Positions 44,184 to 53,225 of a DNA stretch of 64,000 nt are shown here, piece by piece. Below the pieces are notes generated by a model. The model did not search any database, had not been told where the DNA came from, and worked only from the letters and a program-made list of their open reading frames with translations. Origin of the DNA: Paenibacillus massiliensis 2301065 = DSM 16942 (GTDB taxonomy: Bacteria; Bacillota; Bacilli; Paenibacillales; Paenibacillaceae); contig NZ_KB898199.1 in the NCBI RefSeq assembly GCF_000377505.1, positions 1-64,000 on the forward strand, given 5' to 3'. Position 1 is the first letter of the stretch; each line of letters opens with the position of its first letter. The position numbers were made by a program, and so were the translations under genes.

Positions 44184-45191
44184 GTGACGGTAACGATCTA
44201 TGATGTTGCTCGCGAAGCAGGCGTGTCGATGGCGACCGTATCCCGCGTAGTCAACAATAACCCTAACGTAAAGCCCCAGACCCGCAAGAAGGTGTACGAA
44301 GCTATTGAGCGCCTCGGCTATCGTCCAAATGCTGTCGCAAGGGGACTCGCAAGTAAGAAGACCACGACCGTTGGTGTCGTGATTCCGGATATATCTAATT
44401 CGATTTTTGCGGAGATTGCGCGTGGTATCGAGGATATAGCTAACATGTACCACTACAATATTATCTTGTGTAACGCTGATAAACGTAAAGAGAAGGAAAT
44501 CCGCGTCATCAATACGCTACTAGAGAAGCAGGTGGATGGACTGCTCTTCATGGGGGGGACGGTGACGGACGAGCATATTCAAGCGTTTCAGACGTCCGCT
44601 GTACCTATTGTATTGTGTGCAACGAGCGACGAGAAGGGCTCTTATCCATCCGTGGATATCGATCACGAAGCTGCAGCATTTGACGCAGTCAGCACACTGA
44701 TTCGTCACGGACACCGTCAGATCGCGATGATCAGTGGAACCCTTCAAGATCCTGCTAACGGCTATGCACGTTTCCAAGGTTATAAGAAGGCGCTTGAAGC
44801 AGCTGGAATTGAGTACCAGGAGGACCTGGTGCGTATTGGCAACTATCGTTATGAATCTGGCGTGGAAGCGATGAAATATTTTCTTGGATTGAAGAAAAAA
44901 CCGTCCGCTATTTTCGCAGCTACAGACGAAATGGCTATTGGTGCCATTCACAGCATTCAGGATGAAGGCTTAAAGGTGCCGGATGATTTCTCCATCATTA
45001 GTGTGGATAACATTCGTATGGCCTCCATGGTGCGGCCGCAGCTTACGACAGTCGCGCAGCCGATGTATGATCTTGGCGCGGTAGCAATGCGTCTGTTGAC
45101 TAAGCTGATGAAGAAGGAAAATGTGGAAAATCCACGCGTGATTTTGCCACATGAGACGATTCTGCGTCTGTCTGTAAGCTCTGTGGACTAG
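44184..45191 (+). CDS. ccpA: Catabolite control protein A
   Basis: 335 residues. LacI-type HTH at the N terminus (VTIYDVAREAGVSMATVSRVVN), hinge with PNAVARGLASKKT, and a periplasmic-binding-like core (TVGVVIPDISNSIFAEIARGIED, FMGGTVTDEHI, AIFAATDEMAIGAI). CcpA binds CRE operators with Ser-phosphorylated HPr or Crh and controls carbon use. GTG 44184, five bases after GAGAAGG, gives the normal length; the ATG at 44169 would place that site inside the gene. Two HPr-like proteins with the CcpA-relevant serine lie in this window (3422, 57701). Confidence 0.95.
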   Translation: MTVTIYDVAREAGVSMATVSRVVNNNPNVKPQTRKKVYEAIERLGYRPNAVARGLASKKTTTVGVVIPDISNSIFAEIARGIEDIANMYHYNIILCNADKRKEKEIRVINTLLEKQVDGLLFMGGTVTDEHIQAFQTSAVPIVLCATSDEKGSYPSVDIDHEAAAFDAVSTLIRHGHRQIAMISGTLQDPANGYARFQGYKKALEAAGIEYQEDLVRIGNYRYESGVEAMKYFLGLKKKPSAIFAATDEMAIGAIHSIQDEGLKVPDDFSIISVDNIRMASMVRPQLTTVAQPMYDLGAVAMRLLTKLMKKENVENPRVILPHETILRLSVSSVD

Positions 45192-45252
45192 ATTAGTCCT
45201 ATAGATACAATATATGACTTGATCTTTTGCGTGCAGGGGATCAAGCAGGAAG

Positions 45253-45281
45253 AAAGCTCCTTTACGGGAGCTTTTTTTTCG
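45253..45281 (+). terminator. Terminator of ccpA
   Basis: AAAGCTCC-TTTAC-GGGAGCTTTTTTTT. Confidence 0.85.
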
Positions 45282-45340
45282 AAATCAGACCTTGGAAGAG
45301 TCCTCAATAGATGCAGCAGGCAAAAGGAGAGAACGTAATA

Positions 45341-46045
45341 ATGAGTGAAGTGATAGGAATTATTGGAGCGATGGATGAGGAGATTGAATTGCTGCTGTCC
45401 TCAATGGAACAACAGAATCGAGTTGAGCGGGCAGGAATTATCTATGTCGAGGGAGAGATTGAGGGGCGGCGAGTGGTCGTCTGCAAATCAGGTGTTGGCA
45501 AGGTGAACGCGGCGGTGACTACACAGATTCTCATAGACCGCTTTCAGACGACGACCATTCTCTTTACAGGAGTGGCTGGTGCAGTCGACCCAGAGCTGAA
45601 TGTGGGTGACATGGTCATTTCATCGACCTGTATGCAGCATGACATGGATGTCACGCCGCTTGGATACGCGAAAGGGATTATCCCTTATCAGGAAGTCTCG
45701 GAATTTGCAGCCGCCCCCGCGCTGATTCAATTGGCAGAGCAAGCATGTTCGGTTCTCGGAGCCAATTACCGAATTGGGAAGGTGCTGTCGGGAGATCAGT
45801 TCATTGCCAATGTGGAAAAGGTAGCATCTTTATATGAGGAGATGCAAGGGGCCTGTACAGAAATGGAGGGAGCAGCAGTGGCACAGGTATGCCATATGCA
45901 CCGCATCCCATTCGTCGTTCTCCGATCCATGTCGGATAAGGCGGATGGCTCAGCCCATACCAGCTTTGCAGAGTTCACAGTAGAGGCATCCCGGCGCTCA
46001 CATGCCATCGTAGATTACATGCTCAAGCATCTCCCGATCCACTAA
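45341..46045 (+). CDS. mtnN: 5'-methylthioadenosine/S-adenosylhomocysteine nucleosidase
   Basis: 234 residues. IGIIGAMDEEIELLL, CKSGVGKVNAAVTTQ, TGVAGAVDPEL, GDQFIA, EMEGAAVAQVC and catalytic Asp in RSMSDKADG all fit. It cleaves MTA and SAH to adenine and the thioribose/ribosyl product, recycling by-products of AdoMet reactions. ATG 45341 follows AAGGAGAGAA; the upstream ATG at 45311 precedes that site. Convergent with acuA. Confidence 0.94.
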   Translation: MSEVIGIIGAMDEEIELLLSSMEQQNRVERAGIIYVEGEIEGRRVVVCKSGVGKVNAAVTTQILIDRFQTTTILFTGVAGAVDPELNVGDMVISSTCMQHDMDVTPLGYAKGIIPYQEVSEFAAAPALIQLAEQACSVLGANYRIGKVLSGDQFIANVEKVASLYEEMQGACTEMEGAAVAQVCHMHRIPFVVLRSMSDKADGSAHTSFAEFTVEASRRSHAIVDYMLKHLPIH

Positions 46046-46117
46046 GCTGCTATGCGTGCTGACCGCGGAAGCTACATACTGAAACAAAAGCGTACTCCTG
46101 CTTCAAGCGAAGGTAAT

Positions 46118-46166
46118 AGGTTGGTGGTGGATGTGCAGGTTCACTAGGTCACTTCACCACCAACCT
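46118..46166. terminator. Hairpin between mtnN and acuA
   Basis: AGGTTGGTGGTG and CACCACCAACCT form a perfect 12-bp stem around a 25-base loop. T-run is only TTT on the plus side, so termination is likely but not certain; serves two convergent genes. Confidence 0.55.
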
Positions 46167-46187
46167 TTGCTGTAAGCGGATGTATGG

Positions 46188-46820
46188 CTAATACATTTTA
46201 CGTCGCTGAAAACGAACCCGATCAAAGGCTTCCTCGGAGGATAATGAGACATTCGGCCCCACACGGACCATAAGGCAGTTCGCAGGATGTGAACAAATCT
46301 CAGGGTCATCGGTCGCGTACCAGACCATCCCCACACATTTCATGAGCTGCTCCATCATCCTTCGATAGTCCCACACGGATAGCTTCGAGCCTTGTAAATC
46401 CCAATGCCAATAATACTCTGTCGTATATACGATATAATCATCGAGCTGTCCTTCACGAAAGCCTGCCTGGATGAGTGCACGACCGATCCCGGTGGAGCGA
46501 TAATCAGAAGCTACTTCTATGGCTCCCAGTTCCAGCAGGTCATCCATATTTGCCTCCGACCAGCGCTCCAGCTCGTCAGGATAATGGAAGGTGACATATC
46601 CGACAATGGTTGAATCCGTTCTGGCGATAATGACTCTTCCTTCTGGCAGAGCGGCAATCTCCATCAAAGCCTCATGCTGCTCCCGTGGTCTACGGAAGGC
46701 ATCAAGCTGCTCATGGAGCTCAAGTCCCTCCAAATATTCGGCCGTTATCGGTCCCTCCACCACCAATGGTATTTCGGCATGCGAAAGCTGCTGCTGCTGG
46801 TATATTTTCGTATGCTGCAT
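46188..46820 (-). CDS. acuA: Acetyltransferase AcuA
   Basis: 210 residues. GNAT core VASDYRSTGIGRALIQAG, plus AcuA-specific runs (IPLVVEGPITAEYLEGLELH, YWHWDLQGSKLSVWDYRRMMEQLM, GMVWYATDDPEICSHPANCLMVRVG). In Bacillus AcuA acetylates a lysine of acetyl-CoA synthetase AcsA and so switches it off. It is divergent from acsA here, the classic arrangement, but acuB and acuC do not follow; the operon is a single gene ending in a hairpin. Confidence 0.92.
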   Translation of the reverse strand: MQHTKIYQQQQLSHAEIPLVVEGPITAEYLEGLELHEQLDAFRRPREQHEALMEIAALPEGRVIIARTDSTIVGYVTFHYPDELERWSEANMDDLLELGAIEVASDYRSTGIGRALIQAGFREGQLDDYIVYTTEYYWHWDLQGSKLSVWDYRRMMEQLMKCVGMVWYATDDPEICSHPANCLMVRVGPNVSLSSEEAFDRVRFQRRKMY

Positions 46821-47025
46821 GAACAGGCTCCTTTCCTCGAAATGATGTCGGATTTACCTGTCTTCCCCTTTTTATAGCAAAAAAACAATTCTTTGAAAAG
46901 AATAGCGGTCACAAGTGTGCTATGCTATACTGATTTAGACATAAAAAGTTCACATTTTTCCAATAGCCAAAATAAACGAGCAAGATGAGGAATCTCATTT
47001 ATCAGTCGTGAGGAGGCGAGAATTC

Positions 47026-48741
47026 ATGCATAATGAATCAATGGAAAGTGTTGTATACGGTTCCAATATGGGCAATTATGAACAAGCCTGCAAGCGTTTT
47101 CAGTGGGAGGAGATAGAACGCCACTTCACCTGGTATAAGACAGGCAAGGTGAATATGGCACATGAAGCCATTGATCGGCACGTATATGAGGGGCGGGGGC
47201 ACAGGACGGCGCTGCTCTATGCTGATGATGTCCGTGAGGAATCCTACACCTTTATGCAGCTATGTATGGAATCCAACCGCTCAGGTAATGTACTGCGTAA
47301 ATTTCAGATTGGCCGCGGGGATCGTGTATTTGTGTTCATGCCACGTTCACCGGAGCTGATTATTGGCTTGCTAGGAATTTTGAAGGTAGGGGCCATCGCC
47401 GGACCGTTATTCGAAGCGTTCATGGAGACAGCTGTCAAGGATCGGCTGGAGGATAGCTCCGCAGTGGCGATCATAACGACACCTGAGCTGTTACCGCGTA
47501 TTCGGCGTGAGGAGCTGCCACACCTGAAGCATATTTTTGTAGTAGGAGACAATGTGAATATAGAGGATGGACTCATTGACTGGAAGCACGAGATGGATGA
47601 GGCTTCCTATGAGCTGGAGCCGGAGTGGCTGGATCGGGAGGACGGATTGATCATTCATTACACCTCTGGCTCGACAGGCAAACCGAAGGGAGTGTACCAT
47701 GTCCAAAATGCCATGATTCAGTACTACTATACGGGTAGACAGGTGCTTGATCTGCGTGAGGATGATATCTATTGGTGCACAGCAGACCCAGGGTGGGTGA
47801 CAGGAACCTCTTACGGAATCTTCGCACCCTGGCTGAATGGAGCAACCAATGTCATTCGAGGAGGGCGCTTTAACCCTCAGCAATGGTACCGCACGATTGA
47901 GCGCTATCAGGTTACGGTATGGTACAGTGCACCGACCGCTTTTCGCATGCTGATGGGTGCGAGTGCGGATATTCTGGATAAATATGATCTGACCAGTCTA
48001 CGGCATGTCATGTCCGTCGGAGAGCCACTGAATCCGGAGGTCGTTCGTTGGGGCTGGAAGGCTTATGGCCAGCGCATACATGACACATGGTGGATGACGG
48101 AGACGGGCGGCCAGCTCATCTGCAACTACCCTAAGATGGCGATCAGGCCTGGCTCTATGGGTAAGCCATTACCAGGGATTGAGGCTGCTATTCTGGATGA
48201 ACAGGGGCACAGGCTCCCACCGAATCATATGGGACATCTGGCGATTCGAACCCCATGGCCCTCCATGATGAAAGCGATCTGGAATAACCCGGATAAGTAT
48301 CAGGAGTATTTTCGCTTTGAGGGCTGGTACGTATCTGGAGACTCTGCCTATATGGACGAGGATGGATATTTCTGGTTCCAGGGGCGGATTGATGATGTGA
48401 TCAATTCCTCTGGGGAACGGATCGGCCCCTTTGAGGTAGAGAGCAAGCTGGTAGAGCATCCTGCGGTTGCAGAGGCTGGGGTCATCGGCAAGCCTGACCC
48501 TGTCCGGGGGGAATTAATCAAGGCGTTTGTAGCTTTGCGTGAGGGCTATGCAGCGACAGAAGAGCTGAAGGCTGAGATATATCAATTTGTAAAAGAGGGT
48601 CTCTCGGCGCATGCGGCTCCCCGTGAGATTGAATTCAGGGAAAAGCTGCCCAAGACACGCTCTGGCAAGATTATGCGACGTGTACTCAAGGCTTGGGAGC
48701 TAAACCTGCCTACAGGAGATCTATCGACGATCGAGGACTGA
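47026..48741 (+). CDS. acsA: Acetate-CoA ligase
   Basis: 571 residues. AMP-binding motifs: YTSGSTGKPKGV (P-loop), WMTETGGQ, YVSGDSAYMDEDGYFWFQGR, and the acetylatable lysine in KTRSGKIMRR. It activates acetate to acetyl-CoA through acetyl-AMP. GAGGAGG lies close before ATG 47026; the ATG at 47008 lies before it. Upstream is a promoter region shared with acuA (TATACT at 46926). In Bacillus this pair is repressed by CcpA; AGCGGTCACA near 46905 is only a poor CRE match. Confidence 0.95.
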   Translation: MHNESMESVVYGSNMGNYEQACKRFQWEEIERHFTWYKTGKVNMAHEAIDRHVYEGRGHRTALLYADDVREESYTFMQLCMESNRSGNVLRKFQIGRGDRVFVFMPRSPELIIGLLGILKVGAIAGPLFEAFMETAVKDRLEDSSAVAIITTPELLPRIRREELPHLKHIFVVGDNVNIEDGLIDWKHEMDEASYELEPEWLDREDGLIIHYTSGSTGKPKGVYHVQNAMIQYYYTGRQVLDLREDDIYWCTADPGWVTGTSYGIFAPWLNGATNVIRGGRFNPQQWYRTIERYQVTVWYSAPTAFRMLMGASADILDKYDLTSLRHVMSVGEPLNPEVVRWGWKAYGQRIHDTWWMTETGGQLICNYPKMAIRPGSMGKPLPGIEAAILDEQGHRLPPNHMGHLAIRTPWPSMMKAIWNNPDKYQEYFRFEGWYVSGDSAYMDEDGYFWFQGRIDDVINSSGERIGPFEVESKLVEHPAVAEAGVIGKPDPVRGELIKAFVALREGYAATEELKAEIYQFVKEGLSAHAAPREIEFREKLPKTRSGKIMRRVLKAWELNLPTGDLSTIED

Positions 48742-48770
48742 CATGAACACTTATTAATTCTATCCTCTAC

Positions 48771-48844
48771 AAAAAAAGAAACCATCCTTATGATGAAATG
48801 GAGATCACAACCATTTCGAATCATAGGATCGGTTTCTTTTTTTA
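48771..48844. terminator. Long bidirectional terminator
   Basis: AAAAAAAGAAACC ... GGTTTCTTTTTTT outer stem with inner TATGAT/ATCATA and AATGG/CCATT pairs; ends acsA (+) and the PBP gene (-). Confidence 0.85.
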
Positions 48845-48866
48845 TTATTTATCTAGGCCTCAAAAA

Positions 48867-51800
48867 TCAAGGAGTCTTTGTGGCAGGAGAAAGTCCTGAT
48901 TCACCCGCTGCGTTGATGGCGCTGATTCGGAATGAGCCTTTATTCAGACTGTGTGAGTTGTAATTGAAATGGGTACTCTGAGCAGTCCCTAAGAAATTAA
49001 AGGCATCTTTGCCGTCCTCACTATAGTAAACGTTATACCCTTGAATCCCTTCAGCAGAGGCATTTCCCTGCCAGGACAGGGAGATTCCATTAGCCGTTGC
49101 TTGCACATGAGGAGCGGCTGGAGCTGAAGGAGGTCCAGCAGGTACTACAGGCTCACCAGCCTGGTCAGGTGGTGTGCTGTCAGGCGGTGGAGCAGCACCC
49201 GCAGTAACGGTAGCGCTAGGCGCAGATTCTCGACCAGCGACGTCTACAGCTGTAACATAATAGCTGCCTGTGCCTGCCGTGAACACCTTGCTGGCATCTG
49301 CCATAACGACTTTGCCTTGGCGTCTGAAATCTCCACCTGTAGACCGGTAGAGTCTATAGCCGACGACATCCTTATTTGGACTTGCGCTAAACGTAATGAT
49401 GGCGTTCCCGTCCTTCGTCCCTGCACTTACATTGGATGGAGGAGATGGATCACTGCCGTCATCAGATCTCGGGTCGACATCCGTCGGCATATCCGCCGTA
49501 GCATCCTGCGGCAGATAATAGGAGATATCTCGGCGTCCTTTGACATAAGGCAAGGCCTTCTGCAGCTCCTTAATCAGCTCCGAGATAGGTTTCTCACGCT
49601 TGATTACTGTACGTTCCTTCAGCATATCGTCAGGAGTGCCATCTTTAGGGATGTAATTGACACCATTGAAGGTAATATATTTTGCTCTTGAAATACCATC
49701 GTCACGTTCCTTAGGAACGAATTTGCTGTTGAATTTGTCAGTCACAAAGCGATCTGTCATAGCAGTCGGAATCTTACCGCTGTAAGCCGATACAGTTCTG
49801 CTTACGATCCCGTCTGGGACAGGGAATGACTTGGTAGTGAACAGTTCAGGACGCTGCTCGACGACTTCATTCATAATCTGGGCCCACAGCCGGCGTGCAC
49901 GTTCCTTCTGAGCTGTTGTCTCCAGCTTATGCTCCTGATACTTGTAGCCAACCCAGACGCCTAGAGTAACATCTGGTGTAAAGCCCTCGAACCACACATC
50001 CGTATAGGATTGCGTCGTTCCGGTCTTGCCTACAATCGGAATATTGCTATGCTTGAAGTTGCGCTTTACTAGTCCACCTGTACCCTCAGTCACGACAGTT
50101 CTCAGCATATCGGTCATCAGATAGGCTGTCTGTGGTGAGAAGACGCGAACAGGCTCGTGGTCCTTCTTGTACACAACATTACCGTTAGAGTCGACAATCT
50201 TGGCAATCATGTAGGCATCATTGAATTGTCCGCCGTTGGCAATCGCACCATAAGCATTTGTCAGCTCTTCAACGGTCACGCCATATTTCATGCCACCCAG
50301 TACCCCAGTCTGTGCCTGATAATCACTATCCTCGATGGTGGTGATCCCTAGCTTCTTGGCAAAATCCCAAGCATCCTTGATGCCAACCTTCTCGTTGAAG
50401 ATCTTGAGCGCTACGGTATTCATCGACTTATTCAGCGCATAGCGCGCTGTGACCAGTCCTTCATAACGATTGTTCGAGTTCTTGGGAATATGATAGCTGT
50501 TCGAGCTGTTCTTCAGAATAATAGGGGAATCATCAAGGACACTTCCTGGCTGAACTGCTCCACTATCCAGAGCTGGCAGAAAGGCTGCAATGGGCTTCAT
50601 TGCTGAACCGGGCTGCCTAACCATCTGCGTAGCGTAGTTCATCTGTTCCTCGTTGAAATCCCGTCCCTCGATCATTCCCAGGATGGCGCCTGTTTTATGA
50701 TCAATAAGGATAGCTGCCGTCTGTTCCATTCCCTTGGTCTTGCTTGTAGGAGAGAAGTTGTTAGCGTTCTCCGAGATCGTATGCATCGCCTTATACACCG
50801 TCTTGTCGATTGTAGTGTAGACGCGATAACCACCTGTACGGAGTTGGTCCATAGCTTCCTGCAGGCGCTCACTGCTATTGCCTTGCGTGTCTGCATTCGC
50901 TGTCTGCTCGGAATTGTTCATAACAGACATTAGCACCTGTGCTGCCTGGCGTTCCGTTTCCAGCATTAGATAAGGATAGGTGTTATATGCCTTGACGGTG
51001 CGTTTGGCTAGCGATCCTTTGACGTCAAAGGCCAGTGCTTCCTGATACTGAGCTTGTGTAATCTTGTTCTCCTGCAGCATCCGGCTCAGCACGAGCTTCT
51101 GCCGATTCATCGCCCTATTGAAGTTCTCTTCAACGAATTCACCCTTGCTGTTATAAGCAGAATATCTAGTCGGAAGCTGAGGCAGACCTGCCAGATAAGC
51201 AGATTGAGCGATGTTAAGCTCCTTCAGATCATTAATATTGAAAATACCTTTGGAGGCAGCCTTGATACCGAATACATTATATCCGTTGGAGCCTTTGCCG
51301 AAGGGGACTTTATTCAGATATGCACTCATAATTTGATCCTTCGTCATGAATCGTTCCAGGCGCAGGGACAGGAGGATTTCCTTCACCTTGCGATCCTCGG
51401 TCTGATCGAGACTCAGGAAGACTCGACGTGCCAACTGTTGGGTCAGTGTACTGCCGCCTGTCTGAACGGATTCATTCAGCACCCTTTGCTTGACAGCGCG
51501 AAGTGTTCCAGAGATATCTACACCTTTATGTTCATAAAAACGATTGTCCTCGATGGCAATGACAGAATCAATGACGATCTGAGGAATCTGGTCCAGACTG
51601 ACAGGGCGTCTGTCCTCATCCGTACGAAGCTGTCCGATCGGTGAGCCGTCATTGAAATATGCGAAGCCAGTAATCGCATTTTCGCCTATCTGCTGTTCGA
51701 TCATAGCCCTAGAACGCACGGGGTCATCCTTAACGATGGAAGCGACGTAGCCTGATACGGCTCCACCGACAAACAGGATGCCCATAAAGGCTATAACGAA

Positions 51801-51890
51801 TAGCCATTTCATGGTTATGCCCAGTCCGCGGAAAAATTTCCTCCAACGGGATACTTGACGTTTAGGGACTTTTTTGTTCTCATCAGTCAT
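48867..51890 (-). CDS. Class A penicillin-binding protein (PBP1A-like) with two FN3 domains
   Basis: 1007 residues. Cytoplasmic basic head, TM about 25-50, glycosyltransferase GT51 (AIEDNRFYEHKGVD, TGGSTLTQQLARRVFLS, YLNKVPFG), transpeptidase (RQPGSAMKP with the active serine, KSMN, KTGTT), then two fibronectin type III modules at about 820-905 and 925-1005 (PPSNVSAGTKDGNAIITFSAS; PHVQATANGISLSWQG) joined by Pro-rich linkers. It polymerises and cross-links peptidoglycan. The C-terminal FN3 pair is outside the enzyme and probably binds wall or matrix. ATG 51890 follows AAAGGAGGAAG. Confidence 0.92.
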   Translation of the reverse strand: MTDENKKVPKRQVSRWRKFFRGLGITMKWLFVIAFMGILFVGGAVSGYVASIVKDDPVRSRAMIEQQIGENAITGFAYFNDGSPIGQLRTDEDRRPVSLDQIPQIVIDSVIAIEDNRFYEHKGVDISGTLRAVKQRVLNESVQTGGSTLTQQLARRVFLSLDQTEDRKVKEILLSLRLERFMTKDQIMSAYLNKVPFGKGSNGYNVFGIKAASKGIFNINDLKELNIAQSAYLAGLPQLPTRYSAYNSKGEFVEENFNRAMNRQKLVLSRMLQENKITQAQYQEALAFDVKGSLAKRTVKAYNTYPYLMLETERQAAQVLMSVMNNSEQTANADTQGNSSERLQEAMDQLRTGGYRVYTTIDKTVYKAMHTISENANNFSPTSKTKGMEQTAAILIDHKTGAILGMIEGRDFNEEQMNYATQMVRQPGSAMKPIAAFLPALDSGAVQPGSVLDDSPIILKNSSNSYHIPKNSNNRYEGLVTARYALNKSMNTVALKIFNEKVGIKDAWDFAKKLGITTIEDSDYQAQTGVLGGMKYGVTVEELTNAYGAIANGGQFNDAYMIAKIVDSNGNVVYKKDHEPVRVFSPQTAYLMTDMLRTVVTEGTGGLVKRNFKHSNIPIVGKTGTTQSYTDVWFEGFTPDVTLGVWVGYKYQEHKLETTAQKERARRLWAQIMNEVVEQRPELFTTKSFPVPDGIVSRTVSAYSGKIPTAMTDRFVTDKFNSKFVPKERDDGISRAKYITFNGVNYIPKDGTPDDMLKERTVIKREKPISELIKELQKALPYVKGRRDISYYLPQDATADMPTDVDPRSDDGSDPSPPSNVSAGTKDGNAIITFSASPNKDVVGYRLYRSTGGDFRRQGKVVMADASKVFTAGTGSYYVTAVDVAGRESAPSATVTAGAAPPPDSTPPDQAGEPVVPAGPPSAPAAPHVQATANGISLSWQGNASAEGIQGYNVYYSEDGKDAFNFLGTAQSTHFNYNSHSLNKGSFRISAINAAGESGLSPATKTP

Positions 51891-52065
51891 CAAGTCTTCC
51901 TCCTTTTAACAGGCACTATTATAGCACAAAAATATGGGTTCGACCCATAAGCACATAAGCCTGTCTTTTGAAAACTGACGATTCAAGAACGCTTATATTT
52001 GTAAAAAAAGGCAGGGGAAATACAATATTTGATGCAAGCAATGTAGTGTATCATTCATAAATACG

Positions 52066-52116
52066 AAAAAAAGGAGAACCTCAAAGAGCTGATTTGCTCT
52101 TGAGACTCTCCTTTCG
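52066..52116 (-). terminator. Terminator of rpsD
   Basis: Minus strand: AAAGGAGA...CAAGAGC-AAATCA-GCTCTTTG...TCTCC-like stem ending in CTCCTTTTTTT. Confidence 0.75.
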
Positions 52117-52133
52117 GTAATTCTAGTTACAAA

Positions 52134-52733
52134 TTAACGGTTGTAGAATTCGACGATTTGCTTCTCATCGATGTCTTGGGACAGCTCAGCACGCTCTGGC
52201 AAACGGATGTATTTACCTTCGAACGCAGCATCGTTGTACTCCAGGTAAGAAGCCAGGTGTGTACGGTTCTCCAATGCTTCCTTGATGGAAGTCATTGTGC
52301 GGCTTCTTTCACGAAGACCGATAACATCACCAGGAGATACTTGGTAAGAAGCGATGTCTACCTTTTTGCCATTCACAGTCACGTGACCGTGGGATACCAA
52401 TTGACGGGAACCCGCACGGGAGTTCGCGAATCCAAGACGGTATACCAGGTTGTCCAGACGGCTTTCGAGCAGGAACATGAAGTTCTCACCGGCAATACCT
52501 TGCATATTTTGAGCTCTGTTGAACAGTGTGCGGAATTGCTTCTCGCCCAGACCGTACATGTGACGCAGCTTTTGCTTCTCTTGCAGCTGCATACCGTAGT
52601 TGCTCATTTTTCTGCGTTGGTTAGGACCGTGTTGTCCCGGTGGGAAAGGGCGTTTCAATTCTTTACCAGTGCCGCTCAGAGAAATACCGAGACGACGGCT
52701 TAATTTAAATTTAGGACCAGTGTAACGTGCCAT
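52134..52733 (-). CDS. rpsD: 30S ribosomal protein S4
   Basis: 199 residues, normal length. ARYTGPKFKLSRRLGISLSG, then PFPPGQHGPNQRRKMSNYG, and the S4 RNA-binding domain (RLDNLVYRLGFANSRAGSRQLVSHGHVTVNGKKVDI). It is a primary 16S rRNA binder that starts assembly of the small-subunit body. As in Bacillus it is a stand-alone gene, with a long leader that S4 may bind for autoregulation. AAGGAG precedes the ATG. Confidence 0.97.
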   Translation of the reverse strand: MARYTGPKFKLSRRLGISLSGTGKELKRPFPPGQHGPNQRRKMSNYGMQLQEKQKLRHMYGLGEKQFRTLFNRAQNMQGIAGENFMFLLESRLDNLVYRLGFANSRAGSRQLVSHGHVTVNGKKVDIASYQVSPGDVIGLRERSRTMTSIKEALENRTHLASYLEYNDAAFEGKYIRLPERAELSQDIDEKQIVEFYNR

Positions 52734-52935
52734 TATAGAGTTAACTCCTTCATAATTAAATTTGAGTCGGGCTCTCTTTGCGCTCTAGAGTGTCTGGCAT
52801 GTAAATCAGATCATGCACAACTGACAGGAAAGTTCAGCCGCTGTCCTGTTAGCAACACAACAGATGAGGGTGACACAACCGTTTCGCCCAAATTTAAGAC
52901 CGGAGCAGTAATGTATACCACCCAGTCTTCATCAA
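52734..52935 (-). promoter_or_regulatory. rpsD leader, candidate S4 autoregulatory RNA
   Basis: About 200 untranslated bases between the rpsD promoter and start codon, containing several possible stems (CCTGTCAG with CTGACAGG near 52830-52850; GAGCCCGACTC near 52775). Bacillus rpsD is repressed by S4 binding its leader. Sequence match to the Bacillus leader could not be tested. Confidence 0.45.
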
Positions 52936-52943
52936 CAATAAAT

Positions 52944-52971
52944 ATTATATGAAACGTAGTGGTAATGTCAA
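52944..52971 (-). promoter_or_regulatory. rpsD promoter
   Basis: Minus strand: TTGACA (52971-52966), 16-base spacer, TATAAT (52949-52944). Consensus hexamers. Confidence 0.7.
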
Positions 52972-53225
52972 GAAAATTAAAAAAAGAAAACGTCAAAAAA
53001 TGTCGATAGGTCTAATGGACTAAAAATTTGGGCCGATTCACTGAAAAATGGATGCAAATGCGAAGGGAAAGGAGTAAAATAGAGCATGTCTACATTCCTC
53101 GATTGCGTCTTCGTGTTAGATGCCTTTCAGAATTGCGCTAGAAGGAGTTGTACAAGATATCCAGCCTTCTGTTGAGAATTTGTACAGGAGGAGGGTTATA
53201 TCATTGCTGTGAAGGAGCGCCCGAT

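Noticed and set aside
46900..46915. CRE site between acuA and acsA
   Set aside because: AATAGCGGTCACA misses the left half of the operator; too weak to call despite the expected regulation.
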